A DNA stretch of 64,000 nt from CAYJBH01 sp964370605 (GTDB taxonomy: Bacteria; Bacillota; Clostridia; Oscillospirales; Ruminococcaceae): NCBI GenBank assembly GCA_964370605.1, contig CAYJJX010000002.1, positions 1-64,000 of the forward strand, written 5' to 3'. The position numbers were made by a program, and so were the translations under genes. The notes beneath the pieces are model-generated. The model was given only the letters and a program-made list of their open reading frames with translations. It made no database searches and was not told where the DNA came from. Each line of letters opens with the position of its first letter. Position 1 is the first letter of the stretch. Positions 1 through 9,558 of the stretch are shown here, in pieces.

Positions 1-132
1 TCCCTCCTTCACACATTGTGAAATCTTTGGTACTCAAAGGGTTTGTTCTTTTGAACAAATCACCTCTGTACGCCACGAATAGGCGTACACCCGAGAAATG
101 TTTTCACATATCTCGGAACAAGTTCCGTTAAA
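1..132 (-). promoter_or_regulatory. Structured rpsL-rpsG intercistronic leader
   Basis: On the minus strand this lies between the rpsL stop and a strong Shine-Dalgarno (GGAGGGA, complement of 1-7) for the next gene, which is off the window and is probably rpsG. It holds a run of inverted repeats: CGGAAC-AA-GTTCCG (114-127), CCGAGA...TCTCGG (91-116), GTACGCC-N7-GGCGTAC (68-88), TTTGTTC-N4-GAACAAA (42-59), CTTTG-N5-CAAAG (25-39) and TCACA-CAT-TGTGA (9-21). In some bacteria protein S7 binds the rpsL-rpsG junction to control translation; a similar role here is inference. Confidence 0.5.
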
Positions 133-558
133 CTATTTTGCGGCAGCACTCTTCGGTTTCTTTGCGCCGTATTTCGAGCGACTCTGCTTACGGTTAGCAA
201 CACCTTGAGTATCAAGTGTGCCTCTGATTGTATGGTAACGTACACCGGGAAGGTCTTTTACACGACCGCCGCGGATCAGTACCACACTATGCTCTTGAAG
301 ATTATGTCCGATACCCGGAATATACGAGGTGACCTCGATGCCGTTAGACAATCTTACACGAGCAACCTTGCGAAGAGCAGAGTTCGGCTTTTTCGGAGTC
401 ATTGTACGGACTGCGGTACAGACACCACGCTTTTGCGGGCTGTTTGTATCGGTGTACTTCTTGTCCAGCGAGTTGAAATTTTTGAGCAGTGCCGGAGCTG
501 TTGACTTCTTTACACTTACCTCTCTGCCTTTACGTACCAGTTGGTTAAAGGTTGGCAT
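133..558 (-). CDS. rpsL: 30S ribosomal protein S12
   Basis: Component of the small-subunit decoding centre, 141 residues, the normal size for S12. It has the family N-terminus (MPTFNQLVRKGR), the conserved TPKKPNSALRKVARVRL stretch around residues 54-70 and the RGGRVKDLPGVRYH loop. The lysines whose substitution gives streptomycin resistance in other bacteria appear unchanged. The C-terminus is basic (SRSKYGAKKPKSAAAK). AAAGGAG lies just upstream of the ATG. It follows rpoC on the same strand but has its own consensus promoter, so it probably starts a str-type operon (rpsL, rpsG and onwards) leaving the window at the left. The small L7Ae-like gene often found between rpoC and rpsL in Firmicutes is absent. 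Confidence 0.98.
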   Translation of the reverse strand: MPTFNQLVRKGREVSVKKSTAPALLKNFNSLDKKYTDTNSPQKRGVCTAVRTMTPKKPNSALRKVARVRLSNGIEVTSYIPGIGHNLQEHSVVLIRGGRVKDLPGVRYHTIRGTLDTQGVANRKQSRSKYGAKKPKSAAAK

Positions 559-617
559 TTTGTTCTCCTTTCTTCTTTATTTTATGTCACGACACAAAAT
601 GTCTGAGCATCCTTTTA

Positions 618-646
618 ATTTTACCATAGGCATAGCGATTTGTCAA
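618..646 (-). promoter_or_regulatory. Sigma-A promoter of rpsL
   Basis: On the minus strand TTGACA (complement of 641-646), a 17-base spacer and TAAAAT (complement of 618-623), about 60 bases before the rpsL start. It lies in the rpoC-rpsL gap and points towards rpsL. Confidence 0.75.
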
Positions 647-684
647 GCAAAACGCTCTCTACAGCCAATCTGCTAAGAAAATCG

Positions 685-715
685 AAATCAGGCGATACAT
701 ACTGCCTTCTGATTT
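685..715 (-). terminator. Possible weak terminator after rpoC
   Basis: Interrupted inverted repeat (AAATCAG...CTGATTT with an inner GGC/GCC pair) 24 bases after the rpoC stop. On the minus strand it is followed by a mixed T-rich stretch rather than a clean U-run, so it may only attenuate read-through into rpsL. Confidence 0.35.
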
Positions 716-738
716 GTTTTCTTGTCTGGCTCTTTGCC

Positions 739-3700
739 TTATTCGGCAGAAAGTCCGGTACCGGCAGGTATTATCTTACCGATGATAACATTCTCTTTCA
801 GTCCGGTCAGCGGATCCACCTTGCCTCTGATGGCGGCGTCGGTCAACACCTTCGTTGTCTCCTGGAAGCTGGCTGCCGATAGGAAGCTATCGGTTGCAAG
901 ACTTGCCTTGGTGATACCGAGCAGTGTAGGCATTCCGGTTGCGCAAGCTTCTTCATGCTCGCTCTCATTGGTATGCGCCCTTACAAATGCGTTTTGCAGA
1001 TCGAATTCGCTTCTGTCGACTGTGGAGCCGGCAATCAATGTTGTCTTGCCTGACTTTTCGACACGAATACGACGCATCATCTGACGAACGATTACCTCAA
1101 TGTGCTTATCATTAATGTCAACACCCTGCATACGGTAAACCCTCTGAACCTCTTGAATCAGATAGTTCTGAACCGCTACAGCGCCTTTGATGGTCAATAT
1201 ATCTTGCGGATAGGCATGACCCTCGGTCAGCATGTCACCCTTTTCAATCATGTCGCCGTCTGCAACACGTAGACGTTGGCCGAACGGGATCATGTAACTC
1301 ATGTCAATCGGTGCACCATTTTCGTCCTCACCCTTGACATTTACATACACGTTTTTCTTACTATCATCTATTTCGATCTTGCCGCCGATCTCGCTCATAA
1401 TAGCGAGAGCTTTGGGGCGACGCGCCTCGAACAACTCTTCAACACGGGGAAGACCCTGAGTAATGTCGTCTGCGTTAGCAATACCGCCTGTATGGAAAGT
1501 ACGCATGGTCAGCTGAGTACCCGGCTCACCGATCGACTGTGCAGCGATGATACCTACAGCCTCACCGATGTTAATCTTTTCACCGGTAGCAAGAGATGTA
1601 CCGTAACATTTTGCACAGCAACCCACCTTTGCACGGCAGTCCAGCACACTTCGAATAATCGTTTCTCCGACTCCTGCTTTCACAATACGTTCAGCAATAT
1701 CGCTATCGATCAATGTGTCTTTATCGCAGAGCAGTTCACCCGTTTCCGGATGCATCATATCTTCTACTAGGTAACGACCCTGCAAACGTTCGGTCAGCGG
1801 TTCAATCATCTCGTTTCCATCACGAATGTCAGAAACGGTGATACCGGAGGTAGAACCGCAATCCTCTTCACGCACAATGACATCTTGCGAAACATCGACG
1901 AGGCGACGGGTCAGATAACCCGAGTCAGCGGTACGCAGAGCGGTATCGGCAAGACCTTTACGTGCACCACGACTGGAGATGAAGTATTCCAGAATGTTCA
2001 GACCTTCACGATAGTTTGCGCGAATCGGAATCTCAATGGTTTTACCTGCGGTATTTGCGATAAGTCCACGCATACCTGCAAGCTGACGAATCTGGTTCAT
2101 AGAACCACGAGCACCACTGTCCGCCATCATAAAGATGGGGTTACGGTCGGTAAAGTTCTCGGTAAGAGCCTCTGAAACCTTCTCGGTAGTCCTGTTCCAA
2201 ACATCGATAATGTTTTGGTAACGCTCTTCGTTGGAGATAAGACCTTTGTTGAAGCTCTTGATGATCTGTCCGATCTGACGCTCCGACTCTTCAAGCAATT
2301 CAGCTTTTTCAGGCGGAATAATAGCGTCGCTGATGGCAACGGTTACAGCGCCTTTTGTAGAGTATTTGAAGCCCTGTGCCTTGATCTTGTCCAACACCTT
2401 GGCCGTACGATCGACACCGTGAATCTTGATGCAACGGTCGATAATATCGCCGAGTTTGCCTTTGTTCACGAGGAAATCGATCTCGTACTTAAAATCTTCT
2501 TCCTCATTCGCACGGTTCACAAAACCGAGATCCTGCGGAATGGGCTGATTGAAAATGATACGTCCGACGGTACACTCCACCAGCTTGGAAACTCCGTCAA
2601 GCACACGGCGAACCTTGATGATCGCATGTAGCGATATGATGCCTTCATGGTATGCCATGATAGCCTCATTTTCGTCACGATAGATGTTGCCCTCGCCTTT
2701 ATCGCCCTCATTGACCATTGTTAGATAGTAACTTCCGAGAACCATATCCTGAGTCGGAACGGCAACCGGCTTACCATCAGAGGGTTTGAGCAGGTTGCGG
2801 GAGGCAAGCATAAGCTCTTTTGCCTCGCGCTGTGCCTCTTGTGACAGCGGCACATGCACAGCCATCTGGTCGCCGTCAAAGTCGGCGTTGTATGCAGTAC
2901 AAACCAGCGGATGAAGTTTCAGCGCACGACCCTCGACCAACACCGGCTCGAAAGCCTGAATGCCAAGTCGGTGAAGTGTCGGTGCACGGTTGAGCAAAAC
3001 CGGATGTCCTTTAATTACGCGCTCCAGACTGTCCCAAACTTCGGGATGGGTGCGTTCCACCTTCTTTTTGGAGCTCTTGATATTGTTGGCGAAGCCACGC
3101 TCCACCAGATCTTTCATTACAAAAGGTTTAAACAGTTCCAGCGCCATTTCTTTCGGCAGACCGCATTGGTGCATCTTGAGTTCCGGTCCTACAACGATAA
3201 CGGAACGTCCGGAATAGTCAACACGCTTTCCGAGCAGATTCTGACGGAAACGTCCCTGCTTACCCTTGAGCATATCAGAGAGCGACTTGAAAGGACGATT
3301 GGAAGGGCCTGTCACCGGACGACCACGACGACCGTTGTCGATAAGCGCATCGACACTCTCCTGCAACATACGTTTTTCGTTTCGTACGATAATGTCGGGA
3401 GCGGACAACTCAAGCAATCTTTTCAAACGGTTGTTACGGTTGATTACACGACGATAAAGATCATTGAGGTCACTGGTTGCAAAACGTCCACCGTCCAGCT
3501 GAACCATCGGACGAATGTCGGGAGGAATGACCGGCACAACGTCCATAATCATCCATTCCGGCTTGTTTCCGCTATTTTTAAATGCGTCCACAACCTCGAG
3601 ACGACGCATGAGACGAATACGTTTTTGTCCTGTAGAATCGTCGATCTCTTTTTTCAGCGAGTCAGACAGTTCGTCTATATCAATTTTTTCCAAAAGCTCT

Positions 3701-4224
3701 TTGATCGCTTCCGCACCCATCGAGGCACGGAACTCTTCGCCGTAGCGATCTCTCATCTCGCGATATTCACGCTCCGACAACAGCTGTCCCTCGGTAAGCG
3801 AGGTGAAACCGGGGTCGGTTACTATATAGGATGCAAAGTAGAGAACCCTCTCAAGGAATCTCGAAGATATGTCAAGGATTGTTCCGATTCGGCTGGGATT
3901 ACCTTTGAAATACCAGATATGTGACACCGGAGCGGCAAGCTCGATATGTCCCATTCTCTCACGGCGAACCTTGGCTTTTGTTACCTCAACTCCGCACTTT
4001 TCGCAGACTTTACCCTTGTATCTAATCCTCTTGTATTTACCGCAGTGGCACTCCCAATCCTTTTGAGGACCGAATATCTGCTCACAAAACAGACCCTCAC
4101 GCTCCGGTTTCAGCGTGCGGTAGTTTATGGTCTCCGGTTTTTTCACCTCACCATGACTCCATTCACGCACCATATCCGGCGATGCAAGTCCTATTTTTAT
4201 CGAGTCAAACACTTTTTGTTCCAT
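739..4224 (-). CDS. rpoC: DNA-directed RNA polymerase beta' subunit
   Basis: Largest catalytic subunit of RNA polymerase, 1161 residues, close to the roughly 1200 of Firmicutes. The N-terminal zinc ribbon is visible at about residues 58-78 (CHC...CEKC). The active-site NADFDGDQM loop, which binds the catalytic Mg, is near residue 448. A second cysteine cluster (CRAKVGCCAKC) lies near residue 860, followed by the bridge/trigger-helix region (GEAVGIIAAQSIGEPGTQLT, then MRTFHTGG). It ends ...IPAGTGLSAE. No large lineage-specific insertion was noticed. It follows rpoB by 121 bases and is presumably co-transcribed. AAAGGAAC precedes the ATG. Confidence 0.98.
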   Translation of the reverse strand: MEQKVFDSIKIGLASPDMVREWSHGEVKKPETINYRTLKPEREGLFCEQIFGPQKDWECHCGKYKRIRYKGKVCEKCGVEVTKAKVRRERMGHIELAAPVSHIWYFKGNPSRIGTILDISSRFLERVLYFASYIVTDPGFTSLTEGQLLSEREYREMRDRYGEEFRASMGAEAIKELLEKIDIDELSDSLKKEIDDSTGQKRIRLMRRLEVVDAFKNSGNKPEWMIMDVVPVIPPDIRPMVQLDGGRFATSDLNDLYRRVINRNNRLKRLLELSAPDIIVRNEKRMLQESVDALIDNGRRGRPVTGPSNRPFKSLSDMLKGKQGRFRQNLLGKRVDYSGRSVIVVGPELKMHQCGLPKEMALELFKPFVMKDLVERGFANNIKSSKKKVERTHPEVWDSLERVIKGHPVLLNRAPTLHRLGIQAFEPVLVEGRALKLHPLVCTAYNADFDGDQMAVHVPLSQEAQREAKELMLASRNLLKPSDGKPVAVPTQDMVLGSYYLTMVNEGDKGEGNIYRDENEAIMAYHEGIISLHAIIKVRRVLDGVSKLVECTVGRIIFNQPIPQDLGFVNRANEEEDFKYEIDFLVNKGKLGDIIDRCIKIHGVDRTAKVLDKIKAQGFKYSTKGAVTVAISDAIIPPEKAELLEESERQIGQIIKSFNKGLISNEERYQNIIDVWNRTTEKVSEALTENFTDRNPIFMMADSGARGSMNQIRQLAGMRGLIANTAGKTIEIPIRANYREGLNILEYFISSRGARKGLADTALRTADSGYLTRRLVDVSQDVIVREEDCGSTSGITVSDIRDGNEMIEPLTERLQGRYLVEDMMHPETGELLCDKDTLIDSDIAERIVKAGVGETIIRSVLDCRAKVGCCAKCYGTSLATGEKINIGEAVGIIAAQSIGEPGTQLTMRTFHTGGIANADDITQGLPRVEELFEARRPKALAIMSEIGGKIEIDDSKKNVYVNVKGEDENGAPIDMSYMIPFGQRLRVADGDMIEKGDMLTEGHAYPQDILTIKGAVAVQNYLIQEVQRVYRMQGVDINDKHIEVIVRQMMRRIRVEKSGKTTLIAGSTVDRSEFDLQNAFVRAHTNESEHEEACATGMPTLLGITKASLATDSFLSAASFQETTKVLTDAAIRGKVDPLTGLKENVIIGKIIPAGTGLSAE

Positions 4225-4345
4225 TAAAATGACCGTTCCTTTCTACTCGTTTTGTCCGTCTGCCACAAGGCGTTATACTGCAAAATCAGCATTTTGATCT
4301 CAAAGATCAACCGGACAGATAACTGCTCACTTTTAGGGTTGGGAT

Positions 4346-7300
4346 TTACTGATCTCCGTCCAGTATCTCGTCGGTAAAATCGACAAGATCTTCAATTGAG
4401 ACGTCTCCAAAATCTATCTCGTCATCCGGAAGATCCTCTTCTGCCATATCAGCATCAAATTCGGCTTCTTCAACATCAAACTCGTCGTCCATGTCCTCGA
4501 CATCTTCAACACTGTATCCGCTGTCAAACTCGCCTTCGACCTCAACCGCATTACCGACATCGAGATCGGCGGGTGCAAATGCCGCATCCTCATCGTCGAA
4601 GTTTTGTTTGAGATCAATCTCGTTGTGATCCTCGTCTAAGATTCTCATATCGAGACTGAGTGATTGCAGTTCTCGGATAAGAACACGGAAACTCTCCGGA
4701 ATTCCGGGTTTCGGTATCTTTTGACCCTTGACAATCGCCTCGTATGTTTTAAGACGCCCGGTCATGTCATCCGACTTGACCGTCAATATTTCTTGCAATG
4801 TATAGGCTGAACCGTATGATTCAAGAGCCCACACCTCCATCTCACCGAAGCGCTGTCCACCGAACTGTGCTTTACCACCGAGCGGCTGTTGTGTTACAAG
4901 GCTGTACGGGCCGGTTGAACGGGCATGAATCTTATCGTCAACCAGATGGTGCAGTTTCAAGAAGTACATGTATCCGACCGTGACCGGATTGTCAAAAAGA
5001 TCACCGGTACGTCCGTCACGAAGCCATGTTTTGCCGTCTTCTGAGTAGTTCGCCTCTTTGAGACACTCCACGATATCCGACTCGTGCGCACCGTCAAAGA
5101 CCGGCGTCATAATCTTCCAGCCGAGTGCTTTTGTGGCATAGCCGAGATGAACCTCAAGCACCTGTCCGACGTTCATACGAGAGGGAACGCCGAGTGGATT
5201 GAGCACGATGTCAAGCGGACGACCATCCGGCAGGAACGGCATATCTTCCTGAGGAAGGATTCGGGATACAACACCCTTGTTACCGTGGCGACCTGCCATC
5301 TTGTCACCGACCGAAATTTTACGTTTTTGTGCAATGTAGCAACGCACCATCATACGCACGCCTGCTTGCAACTCGTCACAGTTTTCCGGAGTAAACACCT
5401 TGATGTCGACGATGATACCGTACTCACCGTGCGGCACACGAAGACTGGTGTCACGAACTTCACGAGCCTTTTCTCCGAAGATAGCACGCAAAAGTCGCTC
5501 TTCTGAGGTCAGTTCTGTCTCACCCTTTGGTGTAACCTTACCTACCAGAATATCACCGGCATTAACCTCGGCACCGATTCTGATGATTCCGCGCTCGTCC
5601 AGATTACGCATCGCATCTTCACCGACATTCGGAATGTCACGGGTAATTTCTTCCGGTCCGAGCTTAGTCTCACGGGCTTCCAGCTCATACTCTTCGATAT
5701 GGATTGAGGTGAACACGTCGTCGCGAACCACCTTTTCGTTAATAAGGATAGCATCCTCGTAGTTGTAACCTTCCCAGGTCATGAAGCCGATCAGGGCATT
5801 CTTGCCAAGGCTGATCTCGCCGTTTGAGGTGGCAGGACCGTCGGCGATTACATCGCCTGCCTTAATCTTGTCACCAAGTCTTACTATGGGACGCTGATTG
5901 ATACAGGTTCCCTGATTGGAACGCATGAACTTCACAAGGTCATATTCATCCGTCTCGCTTACGCTTGTACGAACCACAACCTTATCGGCAGAAACGCTCT
6001 CCACCACACCGTCGGCGCGGCAGATTACACAAACACCGCTATCGACAGCCGCTTTATACTCCATTCCGGTACCGACGATCGGTTGTTCCGGTATAAGTAG
6101 CGGTACTGCCTGACGTTGCATGTTTGATCCCATGAGTGCACGGTTAGCATCGTCGTTTTCAAGGAATGGAATCATCGAAGTCGCAACCGACACAACCATC
6201 TTGGGTGAAACGTCCATGAAATCGACCTTTTCACGCTCGATTTCCATTATCTCGTCGCGATGACGTGCATTTACACGTTCCTTCGCAAAATGACCGTTAT
6301 CATCCATCGGCTCATTTGCCTGTGCAACTACATAATCGTCCTCGACATCGGCAGTCATGTATACGATTTCGTCGGTAACGACACCGGTTTGCTTGTCTAC
6401 GCGACGGAATGGCGCCTCGATAAAACCATATACGTTAATTTTCGCATAGGTTGCAAGATATGATATAAGACCGATGTTCGGACCTTCCGGAGTCTCAATG
6501 GGGCACATACGACCGTAGTGGCTGTAATGAACGTCACGAACCTCAAAGCCTGCACGGTCACGGGAAAGACCACCGGGGCCGAGTGCCGAGAGACGGCGCT
6601 TATGGGTGAGCTCTGCCAATGGGTTTGTCTGATCCATGAACTGAGATAGTGGGGATGATCCGAAAAATTCTTTGATAGCCGCCTTAACCGGACGGATGTT
6701 TATAAGAGCCGCAGGTGTGATGGTCTCGGTGTCTTGTGAAAGCACAACCATCTTCTCACGGATGCCACGCTCCATACGAGAGAATCCGATGCGGAACTGG
6801 TTTTGAATAAGCTCACCAACGCTTCTGATACGACGATTGCCAAGATGGTCAATGTCGTCGGTATGACCCATGTCAACCGCCAAACAGTTCAGGTAGTTTA
6901 TAGATGCAACGATGTCGTCTAATGTAACTGTTTTGGGTTGCAGACGATCGCGATTCTTCTTGATAAGCTCTGACAGTGTCTCGTCGTCGCCGGCAGCCTC
7001 TTCAATCAGCTCGCCGAGTACCGACAGAAATACTTTTTCGTTGATATCATGGTCTTCACCGCTGAAAGGTGTGAAATCAGAAAGATTGACAACACCGTTT
7101 GAGATAACCTTAACCTCTTTGTCCATATGGCTGAGCGTAACGACCTTGACGCCTTCGCGCTCTATCGCCATGGCCTGATCCGCCGTGATGACCTCGCCCT
7201 TTGTGACAAGCAGTTCACCGGTCAGCGGTGCAACAATATTTTCAGCCGCAGTAAAACCTACAACACGACGATGCATTGCAAGTTTTTTGTTCAGTTTATA

Positions 7301-8125
7301 ACGTCCGAATCTCGAAAGGTCGTAGCGGCGAGGGTCGAACAAAAGGTTATTCAGATGAGTCTGTGCACTATCGACGGTGGGAGGCTCGCCCGGACGAAGC
7401 TTGCGATAGGTCTCGAGAAGACCCTCTTCGACACTGTCGGTCGTATCCTTTGCAAGTGTTGCCTCGATACGATCGTCATCGCCAAAGATGCTTCTGATGG
7501 TTTCGTTGTCGCCAAAGCCAAGCGCACGCAAGAAAACCGTCACCGGAATCTTACGGTTTTTGTCGATACGTATATAGAAGATGTCAGAACTGTCGGTCTC
7601 GTACTCAAGCCATGTACCGCGGTTTGGGTTCATGGTGGCGGTAAAAAGTTTTTTACCTGTCTTGTCATAACTGTCGCCATAGAACACGCCGGGACTACGA
7701 ACCAGCTGGGAAACAATAACACGTTCTGCGCCGTTGATAATAAATGTACCGCTATCGGTCATGATGGGAAGGTCGCCCATAAAAATTTCGCTGATATTAA
7801 CCTCGCCTGTCTCACGGTTGAGTAGACGAGCCTTGACACGCAGCGGCGCTGCATAGGTAGCATCACGCACCTTGCATTCTTTAATAGTGTATTTCGGTAC
7901 AGCGTCAAACCGAAAATCTACGAAATCAAGAACTAAATTCCCTGTATAGTCTTCGATGGTGGCGATATCCCTAAAGACCTCTTTTAAACCCTCCTTTAAA
8001 AACCATTGGTACGAATTTTTTTGAACCTCGATAAGGTTCGGCATTGTCAGCACTTCATTAATTTTTGAGAAGCTCTGACGTTCTGTTCTTCCGAGTTTTA
8101 CTGATTTTACTCTGTCCTTGACCAT
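4346..8125 (-). CDS. rpoB: DNA-directed RNA polymerase beta subunit
   Basis: Catalytic beta subunit, 1259 residues. The rifampicin-pocket region at about residues 487-520 reads SQFMDQTNPL...THKRRLSALGPGG, with the usual Asp, His and Ser residues intact, so no common resistance substitution is seen. Conserved blocks such as GRHGNKGV (sequence KMAGRHGNKGVVS) and GGKAQFGGQRFGEMEVWALE are present. The last ~85 residues form an unusual tail made almost entirely of Asp, Glu and small residues, ending DEILDGDQ, beyond the normal C-terminal helix. rpoC follows. Unlike the usual Firmicute order, rplJ-rplL do not precede it; trpS does. Confidence 0.98.
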   Translation of the reverse strand: MVKDRVKSVKLGRTERQSFSKINEVLTMPNLIEVQKNSYQWFLKEGLKEVFRDIATIEDYTGNLVLDFVDFRFDAVPKYTIKECKVRDATYAAPLRVKARLLNRETGEVNISEIFMGDLPIMTDSGTFIINGAERVIVSQLVRSPGVFYGDSYDKTGKKLFTATMNPNRGTWLEYETDSSDIFYIRIDKNRKIPVTVFLRALGFGDNETIRSIFGDDDRIEATLAKDTTDSVEEGLLETYRKLRPGEPPTVDSAQTHLNNLLFDPRRYDLSRFGRYKLNKKLAMHRRVVGFTAAENIVAPLTGELLVTKGEVITADQAMAIEREGVKVVTLSHMDKEVKVISNGVVNLSDFTPFSGEDHDINEKVFLSVLGELIEEAAGDDETLSELIKKNRDRLQPKTVTLDDIVASINYLNCLAVDMGHTDDIDHLGNRRIRSVGELIQNQFRIGFSRMERGIREKMVVLSQDTETITPAALINIRPVKAAIKEFFGSSPLSQFMDQTNPLAELTHKRRLSALGPGGLSRDRAGFEVRDVHYSHYGRMCPIETPEGPNIGLISYLATYAKINVYGFIEAPFRRVDKQTGVVTDEIVYMTADVEDDYVVAQANEPMDDNGHFAKERVNARHRDEIMEIEREKVDFMDVSPKMVVSVATSMIPFLENDDANRALMGSNMQRQAVPLLIPEQPIVGTGMEYKAAVDSGVCVICRADGVVESVSADKVVVRTSVSETDEYDLVKFMRSNQGTCINQRPIVRLGDKIKAGDVIADGPATSNGEISLGKNALIGFMTWEGYNYEDAILINEKVVRDDVFTSIHIEEYELEARETKLGPEEITRDIPNVGEDAMRNLDERGIIRIGAEVNAGDILVGKVTPKGETELTSEERLLRAIFGEKAREVRDTSLRVPHGEYGIIVDIKVFTPENCDELQAGVRMMVRCYIAQKRKISVGDKMAGRHGNKGVVSRILPQEDMPFLPDGRPLDIVLNPLGVPSRMNVGQVLEVHLGYATKALGWKIMTPVFDGAHESDIVECLKEANYSEDGKTWLRDGRTGDLFDNPVTVGYMYFLKLHHLVDDKIHARSTGPYSLVTQQPLGGKAQFGGQRFGEMEVWALESYGSAYTLQEILTVKSDDMTGRLKTYEAIVKGQKIPKPGIPESFRVLIRELQSLSLDMRILDEDHNEIDLKQNFDDEDAAFAPADLDVGNAVEVEGEFDSGYSVEDVEDMDDEFDVEEAEFDADMAEEDLPDDEIDFGDVSIEDLVDFTDEILDGDQ

Positions 8126-8287
8126 TAAAAATTGTCCTTTCTTTGCTGTTCACGCTAACCGGAGCTAAATTCCGTCAAGACTATTTATTGTGCAAATTGT
8201 ACAAATTTCATGCTTTTTCTTTACTAAAACGTCTATAAAAAAAGCACGAAAAAACTACATAGGCATATAAAGCCACTGTAATATATT

Positions 8288-8316
8288 AGTTTATTACAAA
8301 GTGGCCTATATGTCAA
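8288..8316 (-). promoter_or_regulatory. Probable rpoB promoter
   Basis: On the minus strand TTGACA (complement of 8311-8316), 17 bases, then TAAACT (complement of 8288-8293), giving a leader of about 160 bases before rpoB. The site sits inside an interrupted inverted repeat (8273-8304: CCACT-GTAATA...TATTAC-AA-AGTGG) that could also act as a weak terminator for trpS. Confidence 0.55.
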
Positions 8317-8391
8317 GTGTTTTTTATACATTTATTTCAAATATTTTACAAAGTATTTTTGATGAATATTGTCGACAGGTGCAAAAAAGCT

Positions 8392-9387
8392 CTATATTCC
8401 GAGCCCCACTCGGTTGTAGAGACGTTTTTTCACCTGCTGTGAAATCTCTTCGGCACGCTGTGCACCGTCACTTAAGATTTTATCCAGCATAGCACGATCG
8501 GCAAGGAGTCTATTATATTCGTCTTGCACCGGTGCAAGTTCGTCACATACCGCCTCACCCACTGCCATCTTAAAATCGCCATAACCTTTTCCGTCAAATT
8601 CGCGCTCGATATCGGCATAACTTTTTCCGGTGATTACGCTGTATATCGACATAAGGTTCGCAACACCCGGACCATCTTCGCGCATCGTAACCGAAGCTGC
8701 GCTATCGGTCACGGCTCGCTTAAATTTTTTCATAATCACATCACGGCTGTCGGTGAGTAGCACCGTAGCATTTGCATTAGTGTCCGATTTGCTCATTTTG
8801 GCGTTCGGGTCGGCAAGACTCATTATCTTTGCACCTACTTTCGGGAAATATCCCTCCGGCACCACCGCCGTGCCCTCACCGTAACGTTGATTTAACCGAA
8901 CAGCAATATTACGTGCCAGCTCAAGATGTTGACGTTGGTCGGCACCGACCGGAACGAGATGTGCGTCGTAACTCAGGATGTCGGACGCCATCAATACGGG
9001 ATAGGTAAAAAGACCGGAATTTATATTGTCGGCATGTTTTGCCGATTTTTCTTTAAACTGAGTCATGCGTGATAACTCACCGAACGGAGTAAAACATCCC
9101 AGTACCCACGATACCTCTGCATGTGTCCTGACGTCGCTCTGAACAAACAGTGTGCTTCGCTTTTCATCGACACCACAGGCGATGGTTAGCGCCGCCGAAG
9201 CACGTGTGGTTTTCAGCAGTTCGGCAGGGTCCTGGTCCACAGTTATTGCATGCAGGTTTACTATACAATAAATACAGTTATACTCTTCTTGAAGAGTTGC
9301 CCAGTTTTTCAGAGCGCCTATATAGTTACCGAGAGTGAATCCTCCGGTAGGTTGAATTCCACTGAATATCGTCTTTTTCATCGACAT
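8392..9387 (-). CDS. trpS: Tryptophanyl-tRNA synthetase
   Basis: Class I aminoacyl-tRNA synthetase charging tRNA-Trp, 331 residues, the usual compact bacterial length. The HIGH-like segment appears as PTGGFTLGNYIGA (residues ~14-26) and the KMSKS loop as AKMSKSDTNA (~196-205). The VPVGADQRQHLELAR segment that shapes the tryptophan pocket is present. It is transcribed divergently from gltX and sits upstream of rpoB on the same strand. No T-box leader is evident in the short upstream region. Confidence 0.97.
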   Translation of the reverse strand: MSMKKTIFSGIQPTGGFTLGNYIGALKNWATLQEEYNCIYCIVNLHAITVDQDPAELLKTTRASAALTIACGVDEKRSTLFVQSDVRTHAEVSWVLGCFTPFGELSRMTQFKEKSAKHADNINSGLFTYPVLMASDILSYDAHLVPVGADQRQHLELARNIAVRLNQRYGEGTAVVPEGYFPKVGAKIMSLADPNAKMSKSDTNANATVLLTDSRDVIMKKFKRAVTDSAASVTMREDGPGVANLMSIYSVITGKSYADIEREFDGKGYGDFKMAVGEAVCDELAPVQDEYNRLLADRAMLDKILSDGAQRAEEISQQVKKRLYNRVGLGI

Positions 9388-9428
9388 TTTGTCCTTTCGT
9401 TTTGCCGCTTTGCGTCTATATTTTCATA

Positions 9429-9457
9429 AGTATATCACAAATTCGATGTATTTTCAA
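9429..9457 (-). promoter_or_regulatory. Promoter of trpS
   Basis: On the minus strand TTGAAA (complement of 9452-9457), 17 bases, TATACT (complement of 9429-9434), about 40 bases before the trpS ATG. Confidence 0.6.
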
Positions 9458-9487
9458 TTAACAAAGGCTAAAACCTTTAAAAATAAA

Positions 9488-9517
9488 TTGACAAACCGTA
9501 ACAAAATAATATATTAT
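9488..9517 (+). promoter_or_regulatory. Promoter of gltX
   Basis: TTGACA (9488-9493), an 18-base spacer and TATTAT (9512-9517), about 40 bases upstream of gltX. It is back to back with the trpS promoter. Confidence 0.6.
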
Positions 9518-9558
9518 AGGGTTGTATAAGTAATATTATAGAAGGACAGCACATCGAT

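Noticed and set aside
2854..3924. Long plus-strand open frame of 356 codons inside rpoC
   Set aside because: It lies wholly antisense to rpoC, has no ribosome site or recognisable domain, and arises from rpoC codon bias.
7127..7825. Plus-strand open frame of 232 codons inside rpoB
   Set aside because: Antisense to conserved rpoB sequence, with no family resemblance.
9388..9558. Possible T-box leader for trpS or gltX
   Set aside because: Both leaders are far too short for a T-box and no T-box sequence or terminator was seen.
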